From positions 62,001 to 126,000 of the forward strand of contig JASJBF010000034.1 in assembly GCA_030066685.1 (NCBI GenBank): a stretch of DNA of 64,000 bases, in the 5' to 3' direction. Below, piece after piece: positions 32,953 to 41,639 of this stretch. The DNA comes from Kiloniellales bacterium. GTDB lineage: Bacteria; Pseudomonadota; Alphaproteobacteria; Kiloniellales; JAKSBE01. The notes under the pieces were generated by a model. That model ran no database searches and was not told the origin of the DNA. It saw only the letters and a list, made by a program, of their open reading frames with translations. Each line of letters begins with the position of its first letter. The first letter of the stretch is position 1. A program made the translations under genes and the position numbers.

Positions 32953-33329
32953 GATCGCCTTTCGCCTTAAAGCACCTTCACCCCTGGGCCGTCACCTGCC
33001 GGCCAATTCTCGCCGGCCACCGGGAATTCAGACTGCATTTCATTTCATTGCGGCAGAATTATAGCCCGGATCGGGAGGGCGCGTCAGCCATCGTCGGGCT
33101 TCCCAGACGAACCGCCGAACCGCTGGACGGCGCGTCTGACCCTAGACTCGGTCACCGGCGCCCGCAACTTCCAGCGGAGCGGAGAGGCGATTGGCCAAGC
33201 CCTCGACGCGGCGCCTGAGGTCTGCTTCGATGTAAGTGGTTGGCAGCCGTCAAGGAAGCAAATCGTGTCCCGAACCGAACTCCGGGGGCCTGTGTGGCCA
33301 AGCCCCGCTCGTTGTGGCTTCAAGGTCCG
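32953..33329. other. Divergent regulatory region between soxR and soxT
   Basis: The 377-bp gap between soxR and the YeeE-type gene holds no convincing protein-coding frame. An AT-rich pocket at about 33033-33065 (ATTTCATTTCATT and GAATTATAG) stands out from the GC-rich surroundings and probably contains the promoters. The soxR side should be autoregulated, by analogy with related repressors. Confidence 0.45.
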
Positions 33330-34436
33330 ATGGCGGAACCGGTAATGCCGGAGCTCCCCATCCCCCTGCTGATGGCCGGCCTCGGTTTCGCGATCGGGGC
33401 CGCCTTCGGGGCGACCGCGCGCTTGGCCGAGTTCTGCACCCTGGGGGCGATCGCCGATGCCTTTCTGGCGGCCGACCGGCGGCGCCTGCGCAGCTGGCTG
33501 CTGGCGATCGTGGTTGCCGCCATGGCCAGCCAGGCGATGGATTCGGCGGGCTGGATCGACCTCCGGGACTCGATCTATCTGACCAGCGACCTGCCCTGGC
33601 TCGGCGCTGTCCTTGGCGGCCTCTGCTTCGGCTTTGGTATGGCGCTGGTTGGGACCTGCGGCTATGGCGCCCTGATCCGGCTGGGCGGCGGCGATCTGCG
33701 CTACCTAGTGGTGGCCGTGGTCCTGGGTGTTGCCGCCTACATGACGCTGGGCGGGATTCTCGGGGTCTTCCGGGTCGGTGTGATTGAGGCCACCAACCTC
33801 GAGCTGGCTGCTGACAGCCAGGGCCTGGTCGACCTGCTCGTCGCGGCCACGGGGCTCTCCACGGGCGGCCTGCGCTGGCCGGTTGTCGGCGTGGTCGCTG
33901 CCGGCCTCCTGCTCTACTGCTTTGCCGATCCGGGCTTCCGGCAATCCCGGCCGGCGGTCATCGGCGGCGCCCTGATGGGCCTGCTGGTCGCCGCCGGCTG
34001 GTTCGCCACCGGCGTTCTCGGCGCTGACGACTTCGACCCGGCGCCATTGCGCTCGCTTACCTTCGTCACGCCGATCGGCGACGCGTTGCTCTACCTCATG
34101 ACCTTCACCGGCTCGACCATCGATTTCGGCATCGGCTCGGTGGCCGGCGTGATCGTCGGCGCCTTTCTCGCCAATCGGGCCAAGGGGACGCTCCGGCTGG
34201 AAGGCTTCGACGGCAGGCGGGAGCTACTGCGCCACCTCTGTGGAGCCACATTGATGGGCTTCGGCGGGGTCACTGCGCTGGGCTGTACCGTCGGCCAGGG
34301 GATCACCGCCATGTCGACCCTCGCGCTGTCCGGCCCTCTGGCGCTGGCCGCGATCTTCTTGGGCGCCTATCTCGGCCTCCGCTTCCTAGAGACTGGGCGG
34401 CTCTGGCGCCGGATCTCGGCCTTATCCGCTCGCTAA
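33330..34436 (+). CDS. soxT: YeeE/YedE (SoxT-like) sulfur-compound transporter
   Basis: A membrane protein of about 368 residues with ten or more hydrophobic helices, of the YeeE/YedE family that imports thiosulfate or other sulfur units. The N-terminal signature is FGATARLAEFCTLGAIADAF. Two conserved cysteine segments, VGTCGYGALIRLGGG and TALGCTVGQGITAMSTLALSG, are expected in the transport path. The ATG at 33330 begins the family N-terminus and has AAGG in front. An earlier ATG at 33240 is in frame but non-family. Its place beside soxR supports the SoxT name. Confidence 0.88.
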   Translation: MAEPVMPELPIPLLMAGLGFAIGAAFGATARLAEFCTLGAIADAFLAADRRRLRSWLLAIVVAAMASQAMDSAGWIDLRDSIYLTSDLPWLGAVLGGLCFGFGMALVGTCGYGALIRLGGGDLRYLVVAVVLGVAAYMTLGGILGVFRVGVIEATNLELAADSQGLVDLLVAATGLSTGGLRWPVVGVVAAGLLLYCFADPGFRQSRPAVIGGALMGLLVAAGWFATGVLGADDFDPAPLRSLTFVTPIGDALLYLMTFTGSTIDFGIGSVAGVIVGAFLANRAKGTLRLEGFDGRRELLRHLCGATLMGFGGVTALGCTVGQGITAMSTLALSGPLALAAIFLGAYLGLRFLETGRLWRRISALSAR

Positions 34437-34586
34437 CGGCGTCGGCATACCCCAAAAAAGCAGCGGGAGCCTTGGAGCCGAAAGTCATCGCGCCCTCAAT
34501 AATGGGGACGCAAGGGAACGGTGTTTGCTCGCGACATTTGGAGGGTTCTAAGCTTGTTCCAGCGGAAAACCAACGGGAGGCCCGTC

Positions 34587-35027
34587 ATGAAGATCAGAAC
34601 TCTAATTCCGGCGGTTGGCCTGGTGCTTGCTGTTGCACTCAGCGCCGGCCTGGTTGCCGTCGCCGGCACGCAAGAAAAGATGAAGGTCGCTTATCATCTA
34701 TCGGAAGAAGGCAAGGTTGGCTTCGTCCTCAACAACATTCGCAACCATCTCAAGGGTGTGGGAGGCCCCGCGAACGTGGACATCGTCCTCGTCGTGCACG
34801 GCCCGGCGCTCAAGGCCTTCCACGACATTCAGGCCGAATCAACCGTCCTGGAGCGAATGCAATCTCTGCTGAAGGAAGGGGTCTCTTTCAACGCCTGCGG
34901 CAATACGATGCGCGCGCAGGGCGTTGAAACCAAAGATTTGCTGCCCGGCTTCGTCCGCGTCGACCAAGGTGGCGTCGTTCGCCTCGCCGAGCTGCAGTCG
35001 GAAGGTTATGTTTACCTTCGGCCGTGA
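34587..35027 (+). CDS. Exported DsrE-like protein
   Basis: A 146-residue DsrE/DsrF-fold protein with a signal peptide (LIPAVGLVLAVALSAGLVAVAG) and the conserved cysteine in FNACGNTMRAQG. The ATG at 34587 has CGGGAGG six bases upstream, so the longer frame from 34521 is rejected. It resembles the exported protein at 26876-27337 in layout and in the CGNT box, but the two differ over most of their length. It is the last gene before the right end of the island. Confidence 0.86.
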   Translation: MKIRTLIPAVGLVLAVALSAGLVAVAGTQEKMKVAYHLSEEGKVGFVLNNIRNHLKGVGGPANVDIVLVVHGPALKAFHDIQAESTVLERMQSLLKEGVSFNACGNTMRAQGVETKDLLPGFVRVDQGGVVRLAELQSEGYVYLRP

Positions 35028-35420
35028 AAAACACCGGTCATATTGGTACCGCCGTTAGCTCCGAGTCGCGAACCTCCTCGTCGCTGGTTTAGGCCATTTC
35101 GAGACCGGCAACTCAAATGGATCCTTGTCAATTCTGCCCGCTTTTCCCAGTTGGTTGTTGGGAAGTTACGGCAGCTAAGAGGCCTGTCTCAAAATGCGAT
35201 AGTCGTCTGCTGTTGCCTATCTTTCCCCGTCACGGCCTGCCTGCCAAACGACCTGTTGACCCTTCATAGCCGACATTCGCAACCTTGATCGCGAACGGCT
35301 CTTTAGGGTCGATGCTAGCCATTCGGTGTGGCTGGGATGCGCCGTGCTGGCATTCTCACCGTGGCCCAAACAGGGCCGCACCACTAGATAGACGCGACAC
35401 GACCGTTCAGCAGGTAAAGT

Positions 35421-35468
35421 TGGTTACGGGGGCAGGATTTGAACCTGCGACCTTCAGGTTATGAGCCT
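35421..35468 (-). pseudogene. tRNA-fMet 3' fragment
   Basis: Reading on the minus strand, the 3' half of an initiator-type tRNA is intact: the anticodon loop CTCATAA (CAT), the T arm GCAGG-TTCAAAT-CCTGC and an encoded CCA end. The 5' half does not form a D arm or pair with the acceptor strand. I read it as a fragment left by an integration event. It lies 240 bp from the tRNA-Ser fragment. Confidence 0.7.
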
Positions 35469-35707
35469 AATGGGCTGGCTCCTACCTGGAGTTACTAGGG
35501 ATTAGAATTGCGGGCTCTGCCGGGCGGCCGACTAACGCTCCTATCACTGAGTCGTCTAGCAAACAAGAACCGCAAACCAAATTGCAAACGAACTCTGCGT
35601 CACCACACAGATTCGGAAAAGACTCGACGAATCAATAGAAGCCCGTATCCCTTGGAATCAATACACTCCAGCACTTGTCAGTACAGAGCATCATACCAAT
35701 TAGCAAA

Positions 35708-35765
35708 CTCGAAAACCGTTGTACGCTTGCACGTACCGTGGGTTCGAATCCCACGCCCTCCGCCA
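35708..35765 (+). repeat. Right attachment-site repeat (attR), tRNA-Ser 3' fragment
   Basis: This direct copy of 18308-18365 starts at the anticodon loop CTCGAAA and ends with CCA. There are two substitutions, one in the variable arm and one in the acceptor strand. There is no 5' half, so it is not a functional tRNA. It marks the right end of the 17.4-kb island. Confidence 0.88.
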
Positions 35766-35820
35766 TATTTCAATAGCTTAATCGGCCCCAGCGTCTGAAG
35801 TCGACGAGTAAGGGGCGGTC

Positions 35821-36480
35821 TTATCGCGAAGCGATGGCCCCGGCCGCGCCCGCCACCGCACCGGCGGCAGCCCGGTTGATCCATTTCTGTGCAGACCGTG
35901 CAGATACGAGCTTTTTGGCACGCTCCGCGGCCGCCGCATAGCCGATCAAGACCAGTCCCCAGACTGCGATGATCACCCCGCTCAGTTGCAAAGCCGCGCT
36001 CCAAGACAAAGCCGCCACGTCGAGGACGGCCGGCAACAGTGCAACGTAGAAGCCGATGGCCTTCGGATTGCCGAGCGGAAGAAGCGTACCAAGCCCCACC
36101 AGTCTCCACCGCTCCCCTTCAGGTGCGCTCGGAGGAATCTCGAAAGGCTCGGACACCCACAGTCTGTACGCAAGGTAGAGCGGTTAGGCGACACCGAGCC
36201 ACTTGATGACGGCAAACATCGGTCCCAGGGTCGCCGCCAAGGCTGCAAGGCCGGCGACGGCCAGGGCGAAGAGAAGGAGGTCGCCAAACACAAGTCCCAC
36301 GAAAAACGGCAGCGTTCGGCGCAGCCCGGTTGCAGCGCCTTTCGCCATCACCGCGGCGGTCGCCGGCCCCGGCAAAATTGAGTCGGCGGCGAACACCAGT
36401 GCAAAGGCGAGGAGGTACTCAACCTCCAAGGCGGTCCTCCTCTGCCGAGGCGCTTGCGGTGCACGACGTCCGAAGTTCAC
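35821..36480 (-). pseudogene. LysE/RhtB-family exporter with in-frame stop
   Basis: The whole frame reads as a LysE-type amino-acid exporter: LAFALVFAADSILPGPATAAVMAKGAATG at the start, FVGLVFGDLLLFALAVAGLAAL in the middle and LVGLGTLLPLGNPKAIGFYVALLP after the gap. A TAA at 36184-36186 interrupts it at the position where the family has tyrosine in a G-a-a-Y-L motif. The frame continues without any shift for another 120 residues. This is a single-stop pseudogene unless the stop is read through or is an error. It lies just outside the island attR. Confidence 0.82.
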
Positions 36481-36609
36481 GCTGACGGCGCAGACGGTCA
36501 GGTCGAGCCGAAGTCAAAGGACTGCCGTTTGGACCACCTGGGCCGTGAGCCGTGACCGGACGCATTTCTATGCCAAAGCGGCCGCCCGGTTGGACGGGGC
36601 GCCGTGCCG

Positions 36610-36945
36610 TCAGGGCGCACCCCAGATGTCGTCGTAGAGAACCGTGTTATCGCGCGGGTTCCGCATGGCGTCGCGGTGGCTGGCGGCCTGCGCCCGGGCT
36701 CGCCGAAAGATGTCGGCGGTGAAGAAAACGCCCACGAGGAGGACTGTGTGACCGATCACACTCGATCCAAAGGCCATCGCCGACCCGACCCAGATCGTGA
36801 ACACGGTGGACCACATGTAAGAGAGGATGAGCATGTACTGAAAGCGGACCATTTTCGGCAGTCCGCTCAGCGGGTTCTGCTTGGGATCCATCACTAATCT
36901 AAAAAACTGGCGCAGCATCTCTTCATATCCTTTCGCGATTTCCAT
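36610..36945 (-). CDS. Small membrane protein of unknown function (111 aa)
   Basis: A 111-residue protein with two hydrophobic helices (YMLILSYMWSTVFTIWVGSAMAFG and VIGHTVLLVGVFFTADIF), a polar N-terminus and a basic, charged C-terminus. The initial ATG is well placed and the sequence is protein-like. I do not recognise a family. It stands alone between the LysE pseudogene and the ECF sigma gene. Confidence 0.7.
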   Translation of the reverse strand: MEIAKGYEEMLRQFFRLVMDPKQNPLSGLPKMVRFQYMLILSYMWSTVFTIWVGSAMAFGSSVIGHTVLLVGVFFTADIFRRARAQAASHRDAMRNPRDNTVLYDDIWGAP

Positions 36946-37455
36946 TGCCTACGTGAAATCTGACGGTCAGGATCACGGCAGCCCAGAGCCGAGCCTCGCG
37001 GCTGGGGCTCGGGTCAGAATATAGGAATTTTATCCTTGAGCCCTGCGGTTGTTCGCTTGGGTGTTGAACCGCGGCTCTCAGGACGCAGCGGGGGCCGTCT
37101 TCGCTGCGCGAAACGACAGTCGCCGGGGCCGGAAGGCCGATATCCGCTCGATGTCGGCCCCGGCACGAGAAGCGGCGGTCGCGGAGTGCGGATGACGTCG
37201 GCCGCCGCTCTGATCCAAGGTCGCCCCCGCACAAGCCAGTGATTCACTGTCATGAAAAGCCGGGGACGGTGTGTCCGCTGCACCCGTCGAGTTGCCGCGC
37301 CGCCTCTGCGCGAGGCCGGGAGTGACGTGTGATCCGGGCCCAATTCGATCGCGTATTGTGGTCGAATTAACGCGGGCCCAGTACCGCGCAGGTGCCTAAC
37401 GCAGCATCCGAGGCTACTTGTTGGCGTTGCTGGGCTGCCATGACATGCCGAAACA
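36946..37455. other. Long leader region before the ECF sigma gene
   Basis: I see no gene in this 510-bp stretch. Its right part probably contains the promoter of the sigma/ChrR operon. The open frames in it are shadows with shuffled, arginine-rich sequence. Confidence 0.45.
37330..37359 (+). promoter_or_regulatory. Candidate ECF (RpoE-type) autoregulated promoter
   Basis: TGATCC at 37330-37335 matches the -35 box recognised by the alphaproteobacterial RpoE/ChrR system, and a weak -10-like TATTGT follows after 18 bases. It lies about 100 bases before the sigma gene, as expected for autoregulation. Confidence 0.4.
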
Positions 37456-38031
37456 ATGGTCGAAGTCATCACAGCGCCGGAAACGACCCCTGACGAAATG
37501 GGCGACCTGCTCGTCGCGGTGGCGGAACGGAAGGACCGGGCGGCATTCGTGCGTTTGTTCGAATATTTCGCGCCGCGGGTGAAGAGCTACTTGACGCGTC
37601 TGGGGGCGGGCGACAGTCAGTCGGAAGACCTGGTGCAGGAGGTGATGCTGACGGTCTGGCGGAAAGCATGGCAGTACGATCCCAAGAAGGCGCGGGCCAC
37701 CACCTGGATCTTCACGATTGCGCGGAACAAGCGCATCGACGCGATCCGTCGGGAACGACGCCCCGAATTGGATCCGAACGATCCGGCCTTGGTGCCTGAT
37801 CCGGAGGTCATCCCGGACGAAGCTGCCTCCGCCGGTGAATGGAGAGCTTTGATCCGGCAAGCGATCGCGCAGGTGCCGGCTGAACAGGCGACGATCTTGA
37901 GGCTCCATTTCTTCGAGGAGAAGACGCAAGACGCCATCGCCAAGGAATTGGGTCTGCCATTGGGCACCGTGAAATCGCGGATACGCCTCGCGATGAGGAA
38001 ACTCCGCCGCAACCTGGAAGAACTGAGGTAA
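37456..38031 (+). CDS. ECF RNA polymerase sigma factor (RpoE-type, paired with ChrR)
   Basis: A 191-residue sigma factor with the sigma-2 region (FVRLFEYFAPRVKSYLTRLG, then EDLVQEVMLTVWRKAWQYD) and the sigma-4 helix-turn-helix (FFEEKTQDAIAKELGLPLGTVKSRIRLAM). In related bacteria this sigma is held inactive by ChrR and freed by singlet oxygen or organic peroxides. Its TAA overlaps the ATG of the chrR gene by one base (TAATG), a mark of translational coupling that keeps the two proteins balanced. Confidence 0.93.
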   Translation: MVEVITAPETTPDEMGDLLVAVAERKDRAAFVRLFEYFAPRVKSYLTRLGAGDSQSEDLVQEVMLTVWRKAWQYDPKKARATTWIFTIARNKRIDAIRRERRPELDPNDPALVPDPEVIPDEAASAGEWRALIRQAIAQVPAEQATILRLHFFEEKTQDAIAKELGLPLGTVKSRIRLAMRKLRRNLEELR

Positions 38032-38696
38032 TGCCGCACCATCACCCATCCGAAGAGATGCTGCTGCGCTACGCGGCAGGGAGCGCGAGTGAGCCTTTGG
38101 GGTTGCTCGTCGCGACGCACATGGCGCTATGCCCGGATTGCCGGCGCGTCCACGCAGCTTACGAGAGCCTCGGAGGCGATGAACTGGAAGGTCAGCGGCC
38201 TTCCGCCCTCAGGAGCGATAGCCTGGCGCGCGTTCTCGAGAAGCTTGACGCGCCTGCGGCAACAGCCTTCGATGTCTCGGGCCAACTTGCCGTCGCGACG
38301 AGGCGCCACGTCGACATCAGGCTGCCGCAGCCGCTGCGCGACTACATCGCCGGCCCCCTCGAGGGCCTCGATTGGCGAAAAAGGGGCGGCATCGCCGAAG
38401 CCAGCGTGTTCGGGGACGGCCCTGACCTTCGGGTCCGGCTGATGCGCATAGAGCCGGGGACGGCGGTTCCCCGGCATGGGCACGGGGGAATGGAATACAC
38501 TCTGGTGCTGACGGGCGGGTTCAGCGACGCATCCGGCCATTACACGCGCGGCGACGTCGCCATCGCGGATCCCACGACACAGCACCGGCCTGTGGCCGAC
38601 CCGGTCGAGGACTGCATCTGCCTGACCGTGACCGAAGGCAGCGTCCGCTTCACCAGCCCGATCACCCGGCTGCTGAGCCCCATTCTCCGCCCCTGA
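38031..38696 (+). CDS. chrR: ChrR-family anti-sigma factor (zinc and cupin domains)
   Basis: A 221-residue anti-sigma factor with the two ChrR domains. The N-terminal zinc domain is H-x3-C-x2-C (ATHMALCPDC, about residues 30-39) preceded by HHHPSEEMLLRYAAG. The C-terminal cupin domain contains the metal-binding cluster PRHGHGGMEYTLVLTGG. The cupin is needed for response to singlet oxygen in Rhodobacter sphaeroides. It binds the sigma factor encoded immediately before it. Confidence 0.92.
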   Translation: MPHHHPSEEMLLRYAAGSASEPLGLLVATHMALCPDCRRVHAAYESLGGDELEGQRPSALRSDSLARVLEKLDAPAATAFDVSGQLAVATRRHVDIRLPQPLRDYIAGPLEGLDWRKRGGIAEASVFGDGPDLRVRLMRIEPGTAVPRHGHGGMEYTLVLTGGFSDASGHYTRGDVAIADPTTQHRPVADPVEDCICLTVTEGSVRFTSPITRLLSPILRP

Positions 38697-38789
38697 AGCC
38701 CCTTAGGAACCACGTGGCATTGATGGGCTGCGAAGTTGTGACGGCGCTGCGAGGGCGGCATCAATGACAGTTTCGGATCGGCCACCGTC

Positions 38790-39212
38790 ATGAAGTTTGT
38801 CTGCGACGCTCCGGACAAGAAGACCTGGTTCCGCTTCGAAACCGAGGCCGAGGCCGAGCAGGAGTCGACGCTGATGGGTCACGCGGTCGCGAAGCATTTC
38901 CGGCGCGAAAGGGAGAAGGCAGTCGCCCGTTACGAACCTGACTCGGCGACATTCATAGAGCAGAATATCGGATTGGAGGCACACGTTCAGCGCGAGATGC
39001 CGCTCTTTCTGACGCTGAGGGATTCGCAGGGCGGTGGTTTGGCAACGGCGATGCTTCCGCCATGCGGTCGTGATGATCCTGCATTCAGGATCATTGTCGT
39101 CGGCGTGGAAAATGCCGACCCCTACCCGGCGCATGACTCCGCGATCGAAGCGCTCGGCACACACTACGGGCTCAGCCTTGATCGGTCGCGGTGTTATCCA
39201 TATCGGAACTAG
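38790..39212 (+). CDS. Hypothetical protein (140 aa)
   Basis: A soluble 140-residue protein, acidic to neutral, starting at an ATG 90 bp after chrR. It contains a charged N-terminal segment (FETEAEAEQESTLMGHAVAKHF) and a mixed alpha/beta C-terminal part (FRIIVVGVENADPYPAHD). No signal peptide or membrane segment is seen. I do not recognise a family. Its place after the ECF/ChrR pair suggests that it could be a target of that sigma factor. Confidence 0.65.
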   Translation: MKFVCDAPDKKTWFRFETEAEAEQESTLMGHAVAKHFRREREKAVARYEPDSATFIEQNIGLEAHVQREMPLFLTLRDSQGGGLATAMLPPCGRDDPAFRIIVVGVENADPYPAHDSAIEALGTHYGLSLDRSRCYPYRN

Positions 39213-39422
39213 CGAGTTCTTTGGACTGCGATTCGGCAGTCAGCCTCTCATGCGGGGCGCAAAACCGAAGCGCATTCAGGCATGCGTAGCGCGGCGACGT
39301 CTTCATCGCCAGCGAGCGATCTCGCGGCGAGCCCTGTGCCGATTCACGCTTGATTGAAGACGCGCTCTGCGGGGCAGCCGGCTCGGCGGGTTCTATCTGG
39401 GCGCCATCAAGATCTCGGCCGT

Positions 39423-40808
39423 TCAGGCTGTGATGAGCGGAAAGCTCACGCCGAGCGCCCAAGCCAGAATCAGACCGAGCGCAAGTCCGGTGGCCATCGG
39501 GTTGCCGGTTCTCTGGCCTACGAAGGCGCCCATCAGCCCGAAGACGAGGAAAAACAGAACAATGACGGGCAGGATGAGCAAAAGGAAAAACAACCTTTCG
39601 AAATCCAACGCCACGGCAAGGCCGAGAGAGGCGAGGAAGGCGAGCCGGGCAAAGATCCGGCGCCAGAGGCGCGCGCGCCCCGCCTCTGTCAGCAGGCCGT
39701 CCGCCAACATGAAAGGCACCGCGCCAAGCGTCATCGCGAGAATGATTGGGATCCGCCCCGCATGCGGCACGAAGCTCGCCGCGTAGCGGTCGAGCGCCAG
39801 GCCGAATACGCCGAGACCGAAGACCAAAAGCGCGACACTCGGAAGGAGGGCGGGACGCCCGAAACCGATGCCGCGACGATGGAGGACGGCAAGCGCGATC
39901 ACACCGTAAAGCATCAGATGCAGCGCCAGGTAATCCGCAACAAGAACGGGTAGAACTCGCATTTCGAGCGGAGAGAGAACGATCGGTGTGAGGACCGCAG
40001 GCAGCAGGACTGCCATCAGAAACGCCGCGCGGCTTGGCGTCTCCGGTCGGTCGGGACCTTGAGGCAGCAAGCCGGAGAGCGGCCAGGCGAGAAGGACGAT
40101 GCCGACCAGGAGCAGCGCGATCCAGGCGCCCGTCGCGGCGACGGGGCCGGCGCTTTCGCGGCCGAGAGCGTCATCGATCCATCTCCGGGCTTCCCGAAGG
40201 GAGGTTGGGCTATAGAGCACGCCCACGTGCTCGACACTGGGCGCGACGGCTGCGCGACGCAGCGTGCCGGTCGTCGGGCTTTCCGCGGTCTCGCCTTCCT
40301 CCGCGTCCGGACTTACGAGGCGAAGCGTATCGAGCGCGACCGCGCGAAGGCGCCTTTCCCAGGCGCCGGTGACGATGAGAAGCCGGTCGGGCGTATCGGC
40401 CGTCACAGCCTCCGAATACATCGACACCGCGACGACGGCGGCGACGCGCTGGTCCGCGATTGCCTGACGTATGACGATGTCGGATGCCATCGAGTGGCCG
40501 ACGAGCGCTACGGGGCCCGTCACGCCCTCGAGCGCCAGAGTGGCGTCGATCACCGAGGCCGTCTCTGCGACGAGCCGCTGCGTCGTGCCTTCGATTCGCG
40601 TCACGTCCCCGGACATGGGAACCGGATTCCTGCCGTGACCCTGGAAGTCGAAACTGACGGCCGTGTAGCCGGCGCGCGCGAAGGTCAGGGCGAAGGCCTC
40701 CATGAGCTGCCGCGAGCCGGCGAAGCCATGGGCAATGACAACGGCGGGTCCGGGGGCATTCTGATTTCGGTAAACAGTTGCCGGCGTATCGCCAACGCGA
40801 AGCGGCAT
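39423..40808 (-). CDS. Alpha/beta hydrolase with a C-terminal multi-pass membrane domain
   Basis: A 461-residue two-part protein. The N-terminal 250 residues form an alpha/beta hydrolase (VVIAHGFAGSRQLMEAFALTF as the oxyanion-hole strand, nucleophile elbow LVGHSMASDIV). The C-terminal half has eight or so hydrophobic helices (WIALLLVGIVLLAWPLSGLL, then a long run ending LGLILAWALGVSFPL). The in-frame sequence before the ATG at 40808 is strongly hydrophobic and signal-like (VRKLIGVLAASLIALCVWQLE), yet no ATG, GTG or TTG lies between it and the upstream stop. The natural start may be lost or non-standard. Confidence 0.85.
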   Translation of the reverse strand: MPLRVGDTPATVYRNQNAPGPAVVIAHGFAGSRQLMEAFALTFARAGYTAVSFDFQGHGRNPVPMSGDVTRIEGTTQRLVAETASVIDATLALEGVTGPVALVGHSMASDIVIRQAIADQRVAAVVAVSMYSEAVTADTPDRLLIVTGAWERRLRAVALDTLRLVSPDAEEGETAESPTTGTLRRAAVAPSVEHVGVLYSPTSLREARRWIDDALGRESAGPVAATGAWIALLLVGIVLLAWPLSGLLPQGPDRPETPSRAAFLMAVLLPAVLTPIVLSPLEMRVLPVLVADYLALHLMLYGVIALAVLHRRGIGFGRPALLPSVALLVFGLGVFGLALDRYAASFVPHAGRIPIILAMTLGAVPFMLADGLLTEAGRARLWRRIFARLAFLASLGLAVALDFERLFFLLLILPVIVLFFLVFGLMGAFVGQRTGNPMATGLALGLILAWALGVSFPLITA

Positions 40809-41267
40809 AATGGAAAGGCCAGAGCGAGCGGCTTCCAGTTGCCAGACGCAGAGAGCGATGAGCGAAGCCGCTAGAACCCCGATGAGCTTTCTGACACGTG
40901 GGATCTCAACCCCCTGCTGTGGTTATGGCACCGATTGCCAAGGCCTACGGCCCTCAGGTCTGACCGGATGACCGCCGACGTCGCCTCTTCGTGGAGAGCC
41001 ACCGGACTGTGGCGCATCTAGTCGGTGTTGTGGTTGAGGGCAAAACCAATATCCGCTCAGCCACGTAGAGAGGGCCGTAAGAGACAGAACAAATGCGTTC
41101 TACGGAAGGTCTAACCGGAAAGCACGCAAGTTCGCGGACCTGGCATCTCAATTCTGCAGCCGCAGAAGCCTTGGTGATCCCCCGACCCATGACGGCCCTC
41201 CGCTGCGCAGGACAGACGCCGACACAACCGCGACGACCGCTGTCGCGAGGACAAATGGAGAAGCAAC
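40809..41267. other. Intergenic region with unexplained in-frame coding extension
   Basis: The first 90 bases from the left would extend the hydrolase N-terminus in frame with a hydrophobic segment, without a standard start codon. I see no gene in the remaining 370 bases. The promoters of the hydrolase (minus) and EF-hand (plus) genes should lie here. Confidence 0.45.
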
Positions 41268-41564
41268 ATGAATCGTCTCGGAGCCTTCTTGGTCGCGCTG
41301 GTGGCGGGCACAGCGGCAGCGAGCGGGGTCGCCTCGGCCGACAAGCCAGCAACGCCTCTTGCCATCGCCGAGCACATCTTCACGAAGGCCGACGTCGACG
41401 CGGACGGAGCCATGACCCCCGATGAATACGCCGGAGGTGGTCTCGGCAACTACGGTGCATCCTTTGAGGACTTCGACCTCGACAAGGATGGTCGCGTGAC
41501 CCTTGCGGAGTATCGCAAGGTCTTTGCCCGCTTTCACGGCGGGCCTCGACAAGACGACGTCTAA
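41268..41564 (+). CDS. Exported EF-hand calcium-binding protein
   Basis: A 98-residue protein with a signal peptide (LGAFLVALVAGTAAASGVASA) and two EF-hand loops: DVDADGAMTPDEY and DLDKDGRVTLAEY. Both have the acidic positions 1, 3, 5 and 12 needed for calcium binding. The second loop is followed by a helix (RKVFARFHGG). A role in periplasmic calcium binding is likely; the specific partner is unknown. Confidence 0.85.
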   Translation: MNRLGAFLVALVAGTAAASGVASADKPATPLAIAEHIFTKADVDADGAMTPDEYAGGGLGNYGASFEDFDLDKDGRVTLAEYRKVFARFHGGPRQDDV

Positions 41565-41639
41565 CGGCCGCCAAGCGCGCCATTGTGCGGCTGGGCTTGG
41601 CCAGTCCTGTCCCTCGCTGAGCAGCAGGTCCGTCTTGGC

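Larger units (their letters stand above)
35028..35820. other. Right island border: two tRNA fragments, no protein gene
   Basis: No protein-coding frame is convincing here. The stretch has a lower GC content than its surroundings, most visibly at 35560-35700. It holds the 3' half of a tRNA-fMet on the minus strand (35421-35468) and the 3' part of a tRNA-Ser (35708-35765). Confidence 0.6.

Noticed and set aside
35421-35500. Complete tRNA-fMet gene
   Set aside because: The 5' half does not give a D arm or acceptor pairing. Only the 3' half is convincing.
18276-35765. Prophage explanation for the island
   Set aside because: No structural, lysis or replication genes of phages are present. Only the integrase is phage-like, so an integrative genomic island fits better.
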